A DNA stretch of 38,539 nt from an uncultured Bacilli bacterium (lineage in GTDB: Bacteria; Bacillota_I; Bacilli_A; RF39; UBA660), in assembly GCA_910580185.1 (NCBI GenBank), contig CAJTWC010000010.1:1-38539 (forward strand), given 5' to 3'. A program made the position numbers and the translations under genes. Below the pieces are notes generated by a model. It was given only the letters and a program-made list of their open reading frames with translations, had not been told where the DNA came from and did not search any database. Of this stretch, positions 31,665 to 38,539 are shown one piece after another (positions within the stretch are counted from its first letter, which is position 1; every line of letters begins with the position of its first letter).

Positions 31665-32178
31665 AATATCTTCCTTTTTTAAGCCAGTCTTTTTTATCAA
31701 AATATTTAAAGATTCTATCTTCAATTCTTCTATTAAGCCAAGTTTCGGTTTCATCTATTTCTGTCATTGGATTAACTAAAATAGTAGTTATTCCGATGTT
31801 ATTTCCACCTTGAATATCAGTTATTAATTGATCACCAATTGCTGCTACTTCATTTTTATTATATTTATACTTTCTTAATATATATCTATATTTATAAGAT
31901 AAAGGTTTAAGAGATACACATGCTATATCTACTGAATAATAATCTCCAAACTTACCTATTCTTTTAGGAAAATTATTAGAAAATATTATTATTTTAAAAT
32001 CCTTTTTTAATTTGTCTATTAACTTTTTTGTTTCTTCATAAAGAACAACTTCTTTAGCGGGAGATATAGTATTATCTAAATCTAATAAAAGACATTTAAT
32101 TCCTTTTTTCTTTAACTTTTTATAATTAATAGTAAAAATACTTTCACTATACATATCAGGTAAAAATCTTTTAAACAT
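31657..32178 (-). CDS. yqeG: YqeG family HAD-type phosphatase
   Basis: HAD-superfamily member (class IIIA) of unknown substrate, usually encoded before yqeH. LLLDLDNTI (first catalytic Asp, about residues 30-38), FSNNFP (motif II), KPLSYKYR (motif III Lys) and AIGDQLITDIQGGNNIG (motif IV acids) are all intact. The ATG at 32178 has AAGGAGGAAATTT upstream; 173 aa is normal. It overlaps yqeH by 8 bases and follows the PrsW-like gene by 13. Confidence 0.95.
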   Translation of the reverse strand: MFKRFLPDMYSESIFTINYKKLKKKGIKCLLLDLDNTISPAKEVVLYEETKKLIDKLKKDFKIIIFSNNFPKRIGKFGDYYSVDIACVSLKPLSYKYRYILRKYKYNKNEVAAIGDQLITDIQGGNNIGITTILVNPMTEIDETETWLNRRIEDRIFKYFDKKDWLKKGRYYD

Positions 32179-32191
32179 AAATTTCCTCCTT

Positions 32192-33277
32192 TTATTTTTG
32201 ATCAAAACTTTCATCAAATAATTCATCTAACTTACTTTTTATTTCCTTGTCTTCTTCATCTATACTAGTATCTTCTTCATTAATATTATTCATGTCTTTA
32301 TTATCATAATCATTCTTATTAAGATAATTTATAAAGCTAGTTAATTCTTTAGTTTCTGAAGAATCATTAGTCTCTTCATTATTATTTATGTCTTCGTCAG
32401 TCTTATTTCTACTAGTTTTATTATACATCTTTATTCTTCTTTTTTTCTCATCACTATTCATATATTCATCATAAGTCATTAAATAATTATATTTATCATC
32501 ATACGTTTCATTTAATACGTATATTTTATTTAAATCAAGTGATTTTTTAACTATGTATATTGCAATTATGAATAATATAACCATTATTAATATAAGAGGA
32601 ATTGTTTGTGAAAATAAAATTACAAACGCATTTGAATTACTAACATCTATATTACCTAAAATGGTCATAAGTAAGTTAAAGGTTCCATGAATTATGCTTG
32701 GTACTAAAACTGCTAATGAAAAATTCAAGTATTTTTTATTCGTGTTTTTTGAAAAGTTTCCTAGCGATGCAAAGAATCCTATTACAATGCCACAAATTAC
32801 GTGTAATGGTATCGTTGTAAAATCCCTCATAAGTGCTAAGCTAATACTATTTGATACCGTGCTTTCTGAAAAAGCATACATTATGTTTTCTAATCCTGCA
32901 AATGAAAGTGCTATTAAAGCCATATAAACAATACCATCATATATATCATCATAATGTTTATTATCAAATATAAATAGGAAAAACACTGATAATTTACATA
33001 ATTCTTCTATCATTGCCCATACATAAGTTAGCATTGTATTACTAGAAAAATATGGCATAACTAATTGTTCTAAATAACCAGCTAGTGCAACCGTAAGAGT
33101 TCCTGATAATAAACATATAACTATGTTTTTAGTAGGCTCTTTACTTTTTCTATCTGTATATAAAACAAATATTACTAATAGTATTGCTGGTACTAGTGAA
33201 AATAATAACACTAATAATCTTTCATAAAAATAGTAATAGTTATTAAATAAATCAAAATTTAAGTTTATATGTACCAT
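32192..33277 (-). CDS. PrsW-family intramembrane metalloprotease
   Basis: Polytopic membrane protein with seven to eight helices in residues 1-250. The family motifs are AMIEELCKL (EE pair, about 88-96), FAGLENIMYAF (about 125-135), HVICGIVIGFF (about 157-167) and SIIHGTFNL (about 193-201), which together provide Glu and His metal ligands. In Bacillus PrsW cleaves the anti-sigma factor RsiW; here no anti-sigma factor is adjacent. The C-terminal 90 residues form a highly charged, Asn/Asp/Glu-rich cytoplasmic tail not usual in the family. Start ATG 33277, with AAGGTGAGATGGTT upstream (33283 also possible). Confidence 0.88.
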   Translation of the reverse strand: MVHINLNFDLFNNYYYFYERLLVLLFSLVPAILLVIFVLYTDRKSKEPTKNIVICLLSGTLTVALAGYLEQLVMPYFSSNTMLTYVWAMIEELCKLSVFFLFIFDNKHYDDIYDGIVYMALIALSFAGLENIMYAFSESTVSNSISLALMRDFTTIPLHVICGIVIGFFASLGNFSKNTNKKYLNFSLAVLVPSIIHGTFNLLMTILGNIDVSNSNAFVILFSQTIPLILIMVILFIIAIYIVKKSLDLNKIYVLNETYDDKYNYLMTYDEYMNSDEKKRRIKMYNKTSRNKTDEDINNNEETNDSSETKELTSFINYLNKNDYDNKDMNNINEEDTSIDEEDKEIKSKLDELFDESFDQK

Positions 33278-33394
33278 AACCATCTCACCTTACTCTTTTT
33301 ATCTATTACATTATATCATAAATGACTATTATTTTTATTAAAAATTCATATAACATATATCGTATTAACACTAAATAAATTTTCATTGGATAAT

Positions 33395-33414
33395 AAAAAG
33401 GCATTAAAGCCTTT
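33395..33414 (-). terminator. Terminator of the 33418 lipoprotein gene
   Basis: AAAGGC (33397-33402) pairs with GCCTTT (33409-33414), loop ATTAAA, then TTTTTATTA on the minus strand. A short 6-bp stem, but well placed. Confidence 0.7.
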
Positions 33415-33417
33415 AAT

Positions 33418-34539
33418 TTAACGTTTAATTATACAATTACTAGCATCTAATGTTAATAACTTATTATCATCTTGGTATAGTAGGTTAAAACAATCATATG
33501 TTTCTGTTGTACCATCCTTATAGGTAAAACTTAAAACTCTATCATCATATTTGTAATTTTTTATATCTGCTGCTAAAATATGACGTAAGTCACTAGCGTC
33601 TATTATATATTTTTTACCATCAATAACAACTTCAACGATATTCCACATTCCATTAGAATATGGATGGCTTTTTTTATCTTGATATACACTAAAAACTTCA
33701 ATTGGATCACCTAGCATATCATACCCACCTAATAGAATTTTGGTTTCATCAGCATCAACTAGGTATTTTTTCCCATCTTCATAGGTTATTTCCTTAACAC
33801 TTATCGCTTTAGAATACATTTCCTCTGGATTTTTTTGTGCTAATTCTTCAGAATAAAGTTGATCTTGAAAAGTAAAATAAAATACATCGCTTTTAGATTG
33901 ATAATCATTTAATAGTTCATCAATGGTTACCCTACTTTTCTTTTTTTCCTCTTCTAACTTTATTTGATTTTCTATTTCTTGTTGTTTTTTTATATAATCT
34001 TGTTCTAGCTTTTCATTAATACTTGTTATTACCTTATCAATTTCTACTGCTGAATAACTATTTTTTGCACCATATTCAGAAACCATATATTTACTAAATT
34101 GCTCTTTAGAAATAAGTTCTCCTAATGTACCGATAAATTCATCTAAAGCTTTTATTTCTATATCTTCATTGCTTTTATATACATCCCTATTATCCTCAGT
34201 TCTACTATAAATATCTTCAAATATCTTTCCCATTTTATAAATATTTGTTACTCTATCAGATAAAAGAGAAAATCTACTTGTCGATAAATTTACAACAATA
34301 GCACTTGGTTTACCACTTTGGTCTTTATATTTTATAAGTATTGAATCTTTTATATAAGCGTCATACGAATAATTTAATAATGTATATCTACTAGAAACAT
34401 CTTGCTGATATTGTTCCTCTGCACTTAGACTAGGAGTCTGGCTATCATCTTTACTCGTATTTGCTTGACATCCCGCAAATGAAGCCACCATAGCACTGGC
34501 TAAACCAACTGATAAAAACTTTTTTGTTATTTCTTTCAT
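33418..34539 (-). CDS. Predicted lipoprotein with coiled coil (373 aa)
   Basis: Lipobox SFAGC (Cys24) after a standard signal peptide. Residues about 30-165 are helical; about 170-205 are a Lys/Glu/Gln-rich coiled coil (DYIKKQQEIENQIKLEEEKKK). The C-terminal part contains two similar beta-hairpin elements: KKYLVDADETKILLGGYDMLGDP and KKYIIDASDLRHILAADI, then LLTLDASNCIIKR, suggesting short repeats. No family recognised. The start ATG has GTGAGGGATTTAT upstream. It has a consensus sigma-A promoter, divergent from sigK. Confidence 0.65.
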   Translation of the reverse strand: MKEITKKFLSVGLASAMVASFAGCQANTSKDDSQTPSLSAEEQYQQDVSSRYTLLNYSYDAYIKDSILIKYKDQSGKPSAIVVNLSTSRFSLLSDRVTNIYKMGKIFEDIYSRTEDNRDVYKSNEDIEIKALDEFIGTLGELISKEQFSKYMVSEYGAKNSYSAVEIDKVITSINEKLEQDYIKKQQEIENQIKLEEEKKKSRVTIDELLNDYQSKSDVFYFTFQDQLYSEELAQKNPEEMYSKAISVKEITYEDGKKYLVDADETKILLGGYDMLGDPIEVFSVYQDKKSHPYSNGMWNIVEVVIDGKKYIIDASDLRHILAADIKNYKYDDRVLSFTYKDGTTETYDCFNLLYQDDNKLLTLDASNCIIKR

Positions 34540-34565
34540 ATAAATCCCTCACTTTTTTGATTACT

Positions 34566-34594
34566 ATAATATTAGAAATAATAATTTTTGTCAA
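34566..34594 (-). promoter_or_regulatory. Sigma-A promoter of the 33418 lipoprotein gene
   Basis: Minus strand: TTGACA (34589-34594), 17 bases, TATTAT (34566-34571). The -35 lies between the boxes of the divergent sigK promoter, so the two starts may compete. Confidence 0.75.
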
Positions 34595-34609
34595 ATTTTA
34601 TCATACATT
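34582..34609 (+). promoter_or_regulatory. Sigma-E-like promoter of sigK
   Basis: CATACATT (34602-34609) fits the sigma-E -10 CATACAMT completely except for its M position. TAATTTT, 13 bases upstream (34582-34588), matches KMATATT at 6 of 7. sigK is transcribed by sigma-E in Bacillus. The leader would be only a few bases, starting beside the AGGAG site. Confidence 0.6.
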
Positions 34610-34627
34610 TAAGTAGGAGTGGTAAAT

Positions 34628-35320
34628 TTGTTATTAAGTATTTTAACTGAAATCGTTAAAGGGCTGGTTTTAGGAATGGGAAGTTATGGTAGTAAAACCT
34701 TTCCTGATCCTCTACCTAAAGAAGAAGAAGAAAAACTAATAGCATTAATGTTAAATAATGATAAAAAAGCAAGAAATAAACTTATAGAACATAATTTAAG
34801 ATTAGTTGCTCACATTGTTAAAAAATATGAAAATGGTAATAATGACGTTGATGATTTAATAAGTATTGGAACGATTGGTCTAATAAAAGGAATTGATACA
34901 TTTTCAAATAAAAATGGGACAAGACTTACTACTTATGCGGCAAGGTGCGTTGAAAATGAAATATTAATGCATTTTAGAAGCGATAAGAAAAATCAAAAAA
35001 ATATTAGTATAAATGAATCAGTTGGTTTTGATAAAGAAGGAAATGAAATATCTTTTTTAGATATTTTAAAAACACCTAATCCAGATTATGTAAGTGATAT
35101 TACTTTACAAGATAATATAAAATTATTATATAAATACATAGATATTTTATCGGATAGAGAAAAAGAGATAATAATAAAAAGATATGGGCTATATAATACC
35201 AAAGAACAAACCCAAAAAGAAATTGCGAAAGAATTTAATATATCAAGAAGTTATGTATCAAGAATTGAAAAAAGAGCTTTAACAAAAATACTTAGAGAAT
35301 TCATAAGGAATAAAAAATAA
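34628..35320 (+). CDS. sigK: Sporulation sigma factor sigma-K (pro-form)
   Basis: Late mother-cell sigma factor. Region 2 (EHNLRLVAHIVKKYEN, DDLISIGTIGLIKGIDTF, LTTYAARCVENEILMHFR), a linker with DKEGNEISFLDIL, and region 4 with the helix-turn-helix QKEIAKEFNISRSYVSRIEKRAL are all clearly of the sigma-K/sigma-E type. I choose the TTG at 34628, with AGGAGTGG 8 bases away, over the GTG at 34619. It gives a 19-residue hydrophobic pro-sequence ending MGS before YGSKTFPDPL, the same Ser-Tyr junction that SpoIVFB cleaves in Bacillus. The gene is whole, not split by a skin-type element. 230 aa, normal length. Confidence 0.95.
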   Translation: MLLSILTEIVKGLVLGMGSYGSKTFPDPLPKEEEEKLIALMLNNDKKARNKLIEHNLRLVAHIVKKYENGNNDVDDLISIGTIGLIKGIDTFSNKNGTRLTTYAARCVENEILMHFRSDKKNQKNISINESVGFDKEGNEISFLDILKTPNPDYVSDITLQDNIKLLYKYIDILSDREKEIIIKRYGLYNTKEQTQKEIAKEFNISRSYVSRIEKRALTKILREFIRNKK

Positions 35321-35346
35321 AAATGCAGAATACCTACATTTTTATT
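35319..35346. terminator. Bidirectional terminator between sigK and the cadherin-like gene
   Basis: AAAATGCAG (35320-35328) pairs with CTACATTTT (35334-35342) with one C-A mismatch, loop AATAC; T-tract on the plus strand and A-tract upstream give two-way use. Confidence 0.75.
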
Positions 35347-36400
35347 TTTTTATATAATATATAATTCCACCAATAAGACCAAAAGCAATTATTGATAAGC
35401 CCATTATGATTAATGGATTTTTTTCAGCATCAACAGTAACTTTACTTTTAGTTGTAGTAGAAACTTTAGAGATATTTAACGTATAAACTTTTTTGGTACC
35501 ATCCTGGGCAGTAACAGTTATTTTCACGGCTGAACCATCTTTTAAATCTTCATTTCCTTCTATTTCATAAATAGCAGTATCATCTGATGTTTCTACATCT
35601 AATGTAAGTTGTTTAACATTATTATCTACTTTTACATTATACGTATACTTATCTTCTATTAATTTAAATTTCTTTGATTCTTTTATAATTAAACTTCTTA
35701 AAGTAGCATCAGCAGTTAAAGCTTCCCTTTTAATATTTAAAACATAAGCTCTTTTAGTACCATCTTCTGCGGTAACCGTTATGGTTATTTTGTTATTTTC
35801 TCCTGGAATTAACTCCTCGGTTGCATTCTTACTTAAAATAACGCTTGCTTTGCTATCTTCCATGGTTGTTTCGATATTTATGGTCTTTACATTACTAGGT
35901 ACCGTTGCATTATACTCTGTAACACTTGCACTAAAACTAGGAGTTAATTCAATGATACTATTATCACTTGTTTTAACAACTAATGTTTTTAAATTAGCAT
36001 TATTAGATTTAGGAGTTGTAGTAGCTGTAGTAGTTTGTTGTGATGTAGTAGAACTAGTTGTAGATGGCTTAGTTGTACCAATTGTTATTTCCGCAGAAGC
36101 TAATTCTGGATTACCAGCATCATCTTTATATATCCTACATCTAACCGTTGTGCTATTACTATTCGGTGTAAAAGTAACAGAACCACTAGGATGATTTTTA
36201 ACATCCATATCCCCATCATTAATTCTGGCATTAGAACATTCTAACTTATAATCGTTATTAACATCAAAAGTTAAATTCTGCCATGAAAAAGTATAATTAT
36301 TATTAATTCCTTTTGATATTGAAGCTTGTGCATTAACACTAATCATACCTACAAACATGAGTATCATTATTATAATAATACTATTTAAAAACTTCTTCAT
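35342..36400 (-). CDS. Secreted membrane-anchored protein with two cadherin-like beta-sandwich domains (352 aa)
   Basis: A signal peptide (about 1-25) is followed by a beta domain (about 26-108) with a Cys pair (LECSNARI, VRCRIY). A Thr/Ser-rich linker (about 110-133) follows, then two copies of a roughly 90-residue domain: NANLKTLVV...TPSFSASVTEYNATVPSNV...ITVTAEDGTKRAYVLNI and DATLRSLII...IEDKYTYNVKVDNNV...ITVTAQDGTKKVYTLNI. The closing DGTKxxYxLNI and opening NAxLxxLxV are typical of the bacterial cadherin-like domain. A C-terminal helix (about 328-348) with KK anchors it. No LPxTG. Probably a surface adhesin or structural protein. The ATG has GAGGTGTTTTT upstream. Confidence 0.82.
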   Translation of the reverse strand: MKKFLNSIIIIMILMFVGMISVNAQASISKGINNNYTFSWQNLTFDVNNDYKLECSNARINDGDMDVKNHPSGSVTFTPNSNSTTVRCRIYKDDAGNPELASAEITIGTTKPSTTSSTTSQQTTTATTTPKSNNANLKTLVVKTSDNSIIELTPSFSASVTEYNATVPSNVKTINIETTMEDSKASVILSKNATEELIPGENNKITITVTAEDGTKRAYVLNIKREALTADATLRSLIIKESKKFKLIEDKYTYNVKVDNNVKQLTLDVETSDDTAIYEIEGNEDLKDGSAVKITVTAQDGTKKVYTLNISKVSTTTKSKVTVDAEKNPLIIMGLSIIAFGLIGGIIYYIKK

Positions 36401-36443
36401 AAAAACACCTCGTTATTCTAAATACAATTTTAATATAAATAAA

Positions 36444-36472
36444 AAGATAAGTCAATTACAATAACTTATCTT
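36444..36472 (-). terminator. Terminator of tmk
   Basis: AAGATAAGT (36444-36452) pairs perfectly with ACTTATCTT (36464-36472) around an 11-base loop; TTTTTATTT follows on the minus strand. Confidence 0.8.
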
Positions 36473-36484
36473 ATATTATGATTA

Positions 36485-37177
36485 CTAATCATTAACAACT
36501 GCATCATACACATCAGTATGTATTTCTTCAATCGTTCTTATGTTATCATTTACAGCACAATTTACAACTTTATAGTTATATAAATCCGCTAATTCTAAAT
36601 AAGCTTTCTCTCCTAAACGCAAGTATTTTTCATCAGACTCTACTTCGTCTGGAGCTTCGCCTCTTTTTGCCTTTAAAACGCAGGCTTGTTCATATGGCAT
36701 ATATAAAAGAATTGTTTTATCTGGTTTTACAAGTTCCATAATTTCATACTCTAATTTTTCTATTTTCTTATAAATCTCAAGACGTTTTTCTTTATCTTCA
36801 ATTAAACCACCACGGTGGGCCATGTTACTTGTAACATATCTATCAGCAATTACAATATAACCTTCCTCTAAATATTTATTAATTATAGGCATATTATATC
36901 TTCTATCTGCCGCATAATAGCACAAAGCAGCAAGTTCATCAATATTTCCTCCGCCTTCAGGGAAAAATCCATGATTTTCTTTTAAAAACTCTTCACACAT
37001 ATGTGGTTTACCCAAAACACATGCACCAACTATCCTTCCAGTTGGTGTGTCATACATAGGAAATGATACGCGAACTACCCTTTTACCTTCTTTTTCTAAT
37101 CTTTCAACTAATAATTTTGATTGAGTTTCTTTACCTGAACAGTCAGTTCCTTCTATTACTATTAACTTTCCTTTCAT
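36485..37177 (-). CDS. tmk: Thymidylate kinase
   Basis: dTMP to dTDP kinase. P-loop EGTDCSGKETQSKLL (about residues 8-22) carries GTDCSGKET where most bacterial enzymes have GxEGAGKTT. DRYVTSNMAHRGGL (about 113-126) is the DRY motif; AKRGEAPDEVESDEKYL (about 181-197) is the lid. The insert with GKPHMCEEFLKENHGFFPEGG (about 58-78) makes the 230-residue protein longer than the usual 205-215. This longer form also occurs in clostridia as I remember them. The ATG at 37177 has TTGGAGGATAGAAGTA upstream. A TGTTACAAT extended -10 lies in the short gap after the upstream terminator. Confidence 0.92.
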   Translation of the reverse strand: MKGKLIVIEGTDCSGKETQSKLLVERLEKEGKRVVRVSFPMYDTPTGRIVGACVLGKPHMCEEFLKENHGFFPEGGGNIDELAALCYYAADRRYNMPIINKYLEEGYIVIADRYVTSNMAHRGGLIEDKEKRLEIYKKIEKLEYEIMELVKPDKTILLYMPYEQACVLKAKRGEAPDEVESDEKYLRLGEKAYLELADLYNYKVVNCAVNDNIRTIEEIHTDVYDAVVND

Positions 37178-37211
37178 TACTTCTATCCTCCAATACCATT
37201 GTAACATAGAA

Positions 37212-37238
37212 AAAGAAAATACTAACCAAGTATTTTCT
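37212..37238 (-). terminator. Terminator of the 37222 gene
   Basis: AGAAAATACT (37214-37223) pairs perfectly with AGTATTTTCT (37229-37238), loop AACCA; TTTTTC follows on the minus strand. The TAG stop (37222-37224) is at the loop. Confidence 0.85.
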
Positions 37239-38412
37239 TTATATCTTCTATTTTTTGACTTAATATTTCATTATCATTAATTGCATCTTTATATTTATTT
37301 GTTATTTCATTTAACTCAGCATCTAATTGTTTCACTTTTTCCAAAGCATTATCTAATTTTTCTTGTAATGATTGATTTTGTTTTTGTACATTAGAATATT
37401 TATCGAAACTATCAGCGTCTTCAAATAAAGAGCTATTATAAGAATCTATTACCGAAATCAAAGCTTGTGGTGCGCTTTCATATCTAATTCCTAATTTATC
37501 ATAATCTATTAACTCTTTTCTAGACATTACTTTCCCTATTTTTTCATAAATTAAATACATTTGTCCTTTATCTTCTCTATTACTATCCAAAATTTCTAAA
37601 GAACGTATATGATCAGATGTAATATTAGGTATACAATCAAAATCATTAGCAAAATCTAATAAAGCTTTAATCTTATTTAGTCTATCTTCTGATCTTATCC
37701 AAAATTTAATTGGTTTATGTTTTCTATTTCTTATGTTTAGACCACTTAATAAGGTTATTTCTTGGTTTGGGATTTTAGTTAATAAACTTTTATATAATTC
37801 ATCATAAGAATCAAAAACTTGATTGCTAATAGGAATGCAAGAATCTCCATTATTTTCTTTAACTAAGATTAACAAATAGTATTTATCATTTTTTTGTTGA
37901 ACTATCATATAATCCATATCAAAACTAAAATTTGCATAGCCATAACTTCTATTTTTATCATATTTACATATAAAATCAACATGATTTAAGTCTAAATTAA
38001 CATTTTCATAAAAACTATCTATCTTAAGTAAAACATAAGGTGATATAACACGTGTTATATCTATTATTCCTCTAGAGGAATAATCAAATACTTTTTTTGC
38101 ATTTTTTGCAAACTGTAATAAAAGCTCATATGAATTTAAATTTTTTCCAAAAATAGACGTAGTTGCCAAATAATCTGTATCTATTCCTAATAAATGTGCT
38201 AATGATTTTTTAGGAATACTATAACTAAAACTATCACCATTAGATAAAAAGGCTAACATACTTTTTTCAGTTAAATCATCAATTAAGTCTTTTTTATCAT
38301 AACTATAAGGATTAAGTAAATCATCCCTTTCATAGTAATCATTTAATATTTTCAATATCTTTTCACATATATCCTGTACTTCTACAAATGTATATGTCTT
38401 TTTTAAAAACAT
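37222..38412 (-). CDS. PBECR4-like nuclease-fold protein with C-terminal coiled coil (396 aa)
   Basis: Tentative. Residues about 55-85 (FSYSIPKKSLAHLLGIDTDYLAT) and about 155-200 (LNHVDFICKYDKNRSYGYANFSFDMDYMIVQQKNDKYYLLILVKE) resemble the PBECR4 group of barnase/EndoU/colicin-E5/RelE-like RNases, known mainly from sequence surveys of phage and toxin proteins. The middle (IKFWIRSEDRLNKIKALLDFAND) is helical, and residues about 330-396 form a coiled coil (QNQSLQEKLDNALEKVKQLDAEL). No immunity partner is visible; the 5' side leaves the window. The ATG at 38412 has GGGGTGAGATGT upstream. It ends with its own terminator before tmk. Confidence 0.5.
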   Translation of the reverse strand: MFLKKTYTFVEVQDICEKILKILNDYYERDDLLNPYSYDKKDLIDDLTEKSMLAFLSNGDSFSYSIPKKSLAHLLGIDTDYLATTSIFGKNLNSYELLLQFAKNAKKVFDYSSRGIIDITRVISPYVLLKIDSFYENVNLDLNHVDFICKYDKNRSYGYANFSFDMDYMIVQQKNDKYYLLILVKENNGDSCIPISNQVFDSYDELYKSLLTKIPNQEITLLSGLNIRNRKHKPIKFWIRSEDRLNKIKALLDFANDFDCIPNITSDHIRSLEILDSNREDKGQMYLIYEKIGKVMSRKELIDYDKLGIRYESAPQALISVIDSYNSSLFEDADSFDKYSNVQKQNQSLQEKLDNALEKVKQLDAELNEITNKYKDAINDNEILSQKIEDIKKILG

Positions 38413-38489
38413 ACATCTCACCCCTGTTTTTATAGCTATTTATACTATCATTTATCAGCATAAAAGTCAATAATTACATTTTAAAGATT
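38413..38489. other. Upstream region of the PBECR4-like gene
   Basis: AT-rich, with TATACTATCATTTATC-type words that could hold a leftward -10, but no convincing -35/-10 pair. No gene seen. Confidence 0.3.
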
Positions 38490-38539
38490 GTGTAAAATGG
38501 TTTGGGGAAAAGGTATAAAAAAAGGAAGACCTTTGTTAA
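38490..38539 (+). repeat. Right window end, related to the left end in inverted orientation
   Basis: It starts GTGTAAAATGGTTTGGGG, then AAAAGGTATAAAAAAAGG, and ends TTGTTAA. A plus-strand frame from 38500 (ATGGTTTGGGGAAAAGG) stays open to the edge but has no ribosome site. It is similar to the reverse complement of bases 1-51. The GTGTAAA end-word recalls the termini of some IS256-family elements; no transposase is present to confirm this. Confidence 0.45.

Noticed and set aside
34619..34627. GTG at 34619 as the sigK start
   Set aside because: It lies inside the AGGAGTGG ribosome site; the TTG at 34628 has proper spacing and gives a pro-sequence of the expected length.
1..38539. TGA read as Trp (mycoplasma-type code)
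   Set aside because: Conserved proteins are full length with TGG for Trp, and TGA is used as a stop, for example at 1869-1871.
1..38539. tRNA genes, CRISPR arrays, prophage or a complete insertion sequence
   Set aside because: No cloverleaf with a GTTCGA-type T arm, no regularly spaced repeats, and no transposase, integrase or phage structural gene among the reading frames.

Overview
The window looks like a contig from an uncultured, strongly AT-rich, endospore-forming Bacillota. The evidence is the sporulation genes (yqfC, yqfD, spoIVFA, spoIVFB, sigK), the classic Firmicute order radC-mreC-mreD-spoIVFA-spoIVFB-rplU-prp-rpmA, an L27 with a cleavable N-terminus beside its protease, strong Shine-Dalgarno sites and many simple hairpin terminators. 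Conserved genes end at TAA, TAG and TGA, so the code is standard. I cannot place it below phylum. No tRNA, rRNA, CRISPR array, complete IS or prophage was seen. Nearly every gene is on the minus strand; only the coat-like gene (4705), the DUF192 gene (14487) and sigK (34628) read rightward.

Layout, left to right. 56-4450: mutL, two divergent protein-kinase-like paralogues, miaA and a small membrane protein, one leftward operon. 4705-6703: a Pro/Tyr-rich coat-like gene, a GH25 lysozyme, and a locus built like a type I toxin-antitoxin module (29-residue membrane peptide, convergent small RNA, shared terminator, direct repeats). 6704-11964: a winged-helix/helical-repeat protein, uvrC, two dgkA-type kinases, ybeY and a VanZ-like gene. 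11978-14759: yqfC-yqfD, gmk, a Flp-like pilin and DUF192. 14778-22029: a surface block with two hypothetical genes, a sortase, a 51-residue membrane protein, a WG-repeat membrane protein and a 1062-residue leucine-rich-repeat protein. The LRR promoter carries an 11-G run between its -35 and -10 boxes, the layout of a phase-variable switch. 22165-33277: obg, trmB, ribosomal protein genes with an rplU leader, spoIVFB/spoIVFA, mreD/mreC, radC, yqeH, yqeG and a PrsW-like protease. 33418-38412: a lipoprotein, sigK, a cadherin-like surface protein, tmk and a PBECR4-like protein.

How the genes fit together. SpoIVFB, its inhibitor SpoIVFA and pro-sigma-K (with the Ser-Tyr cleavage site conserved) form the late mother-cell sigma-K checkpoint. 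yqfC-yqfD and sigK both have sigma-E-like promoter boxes. Prp sits between rplU and rpmA and should trim the L27 N-terminus. mreB, minC and minD are absent from their usual places in the radC-mreC-spoIVF cluster. Both window ends carry related outward-reading sequences, suggesting that assembly stopped at copies of a repeated element.
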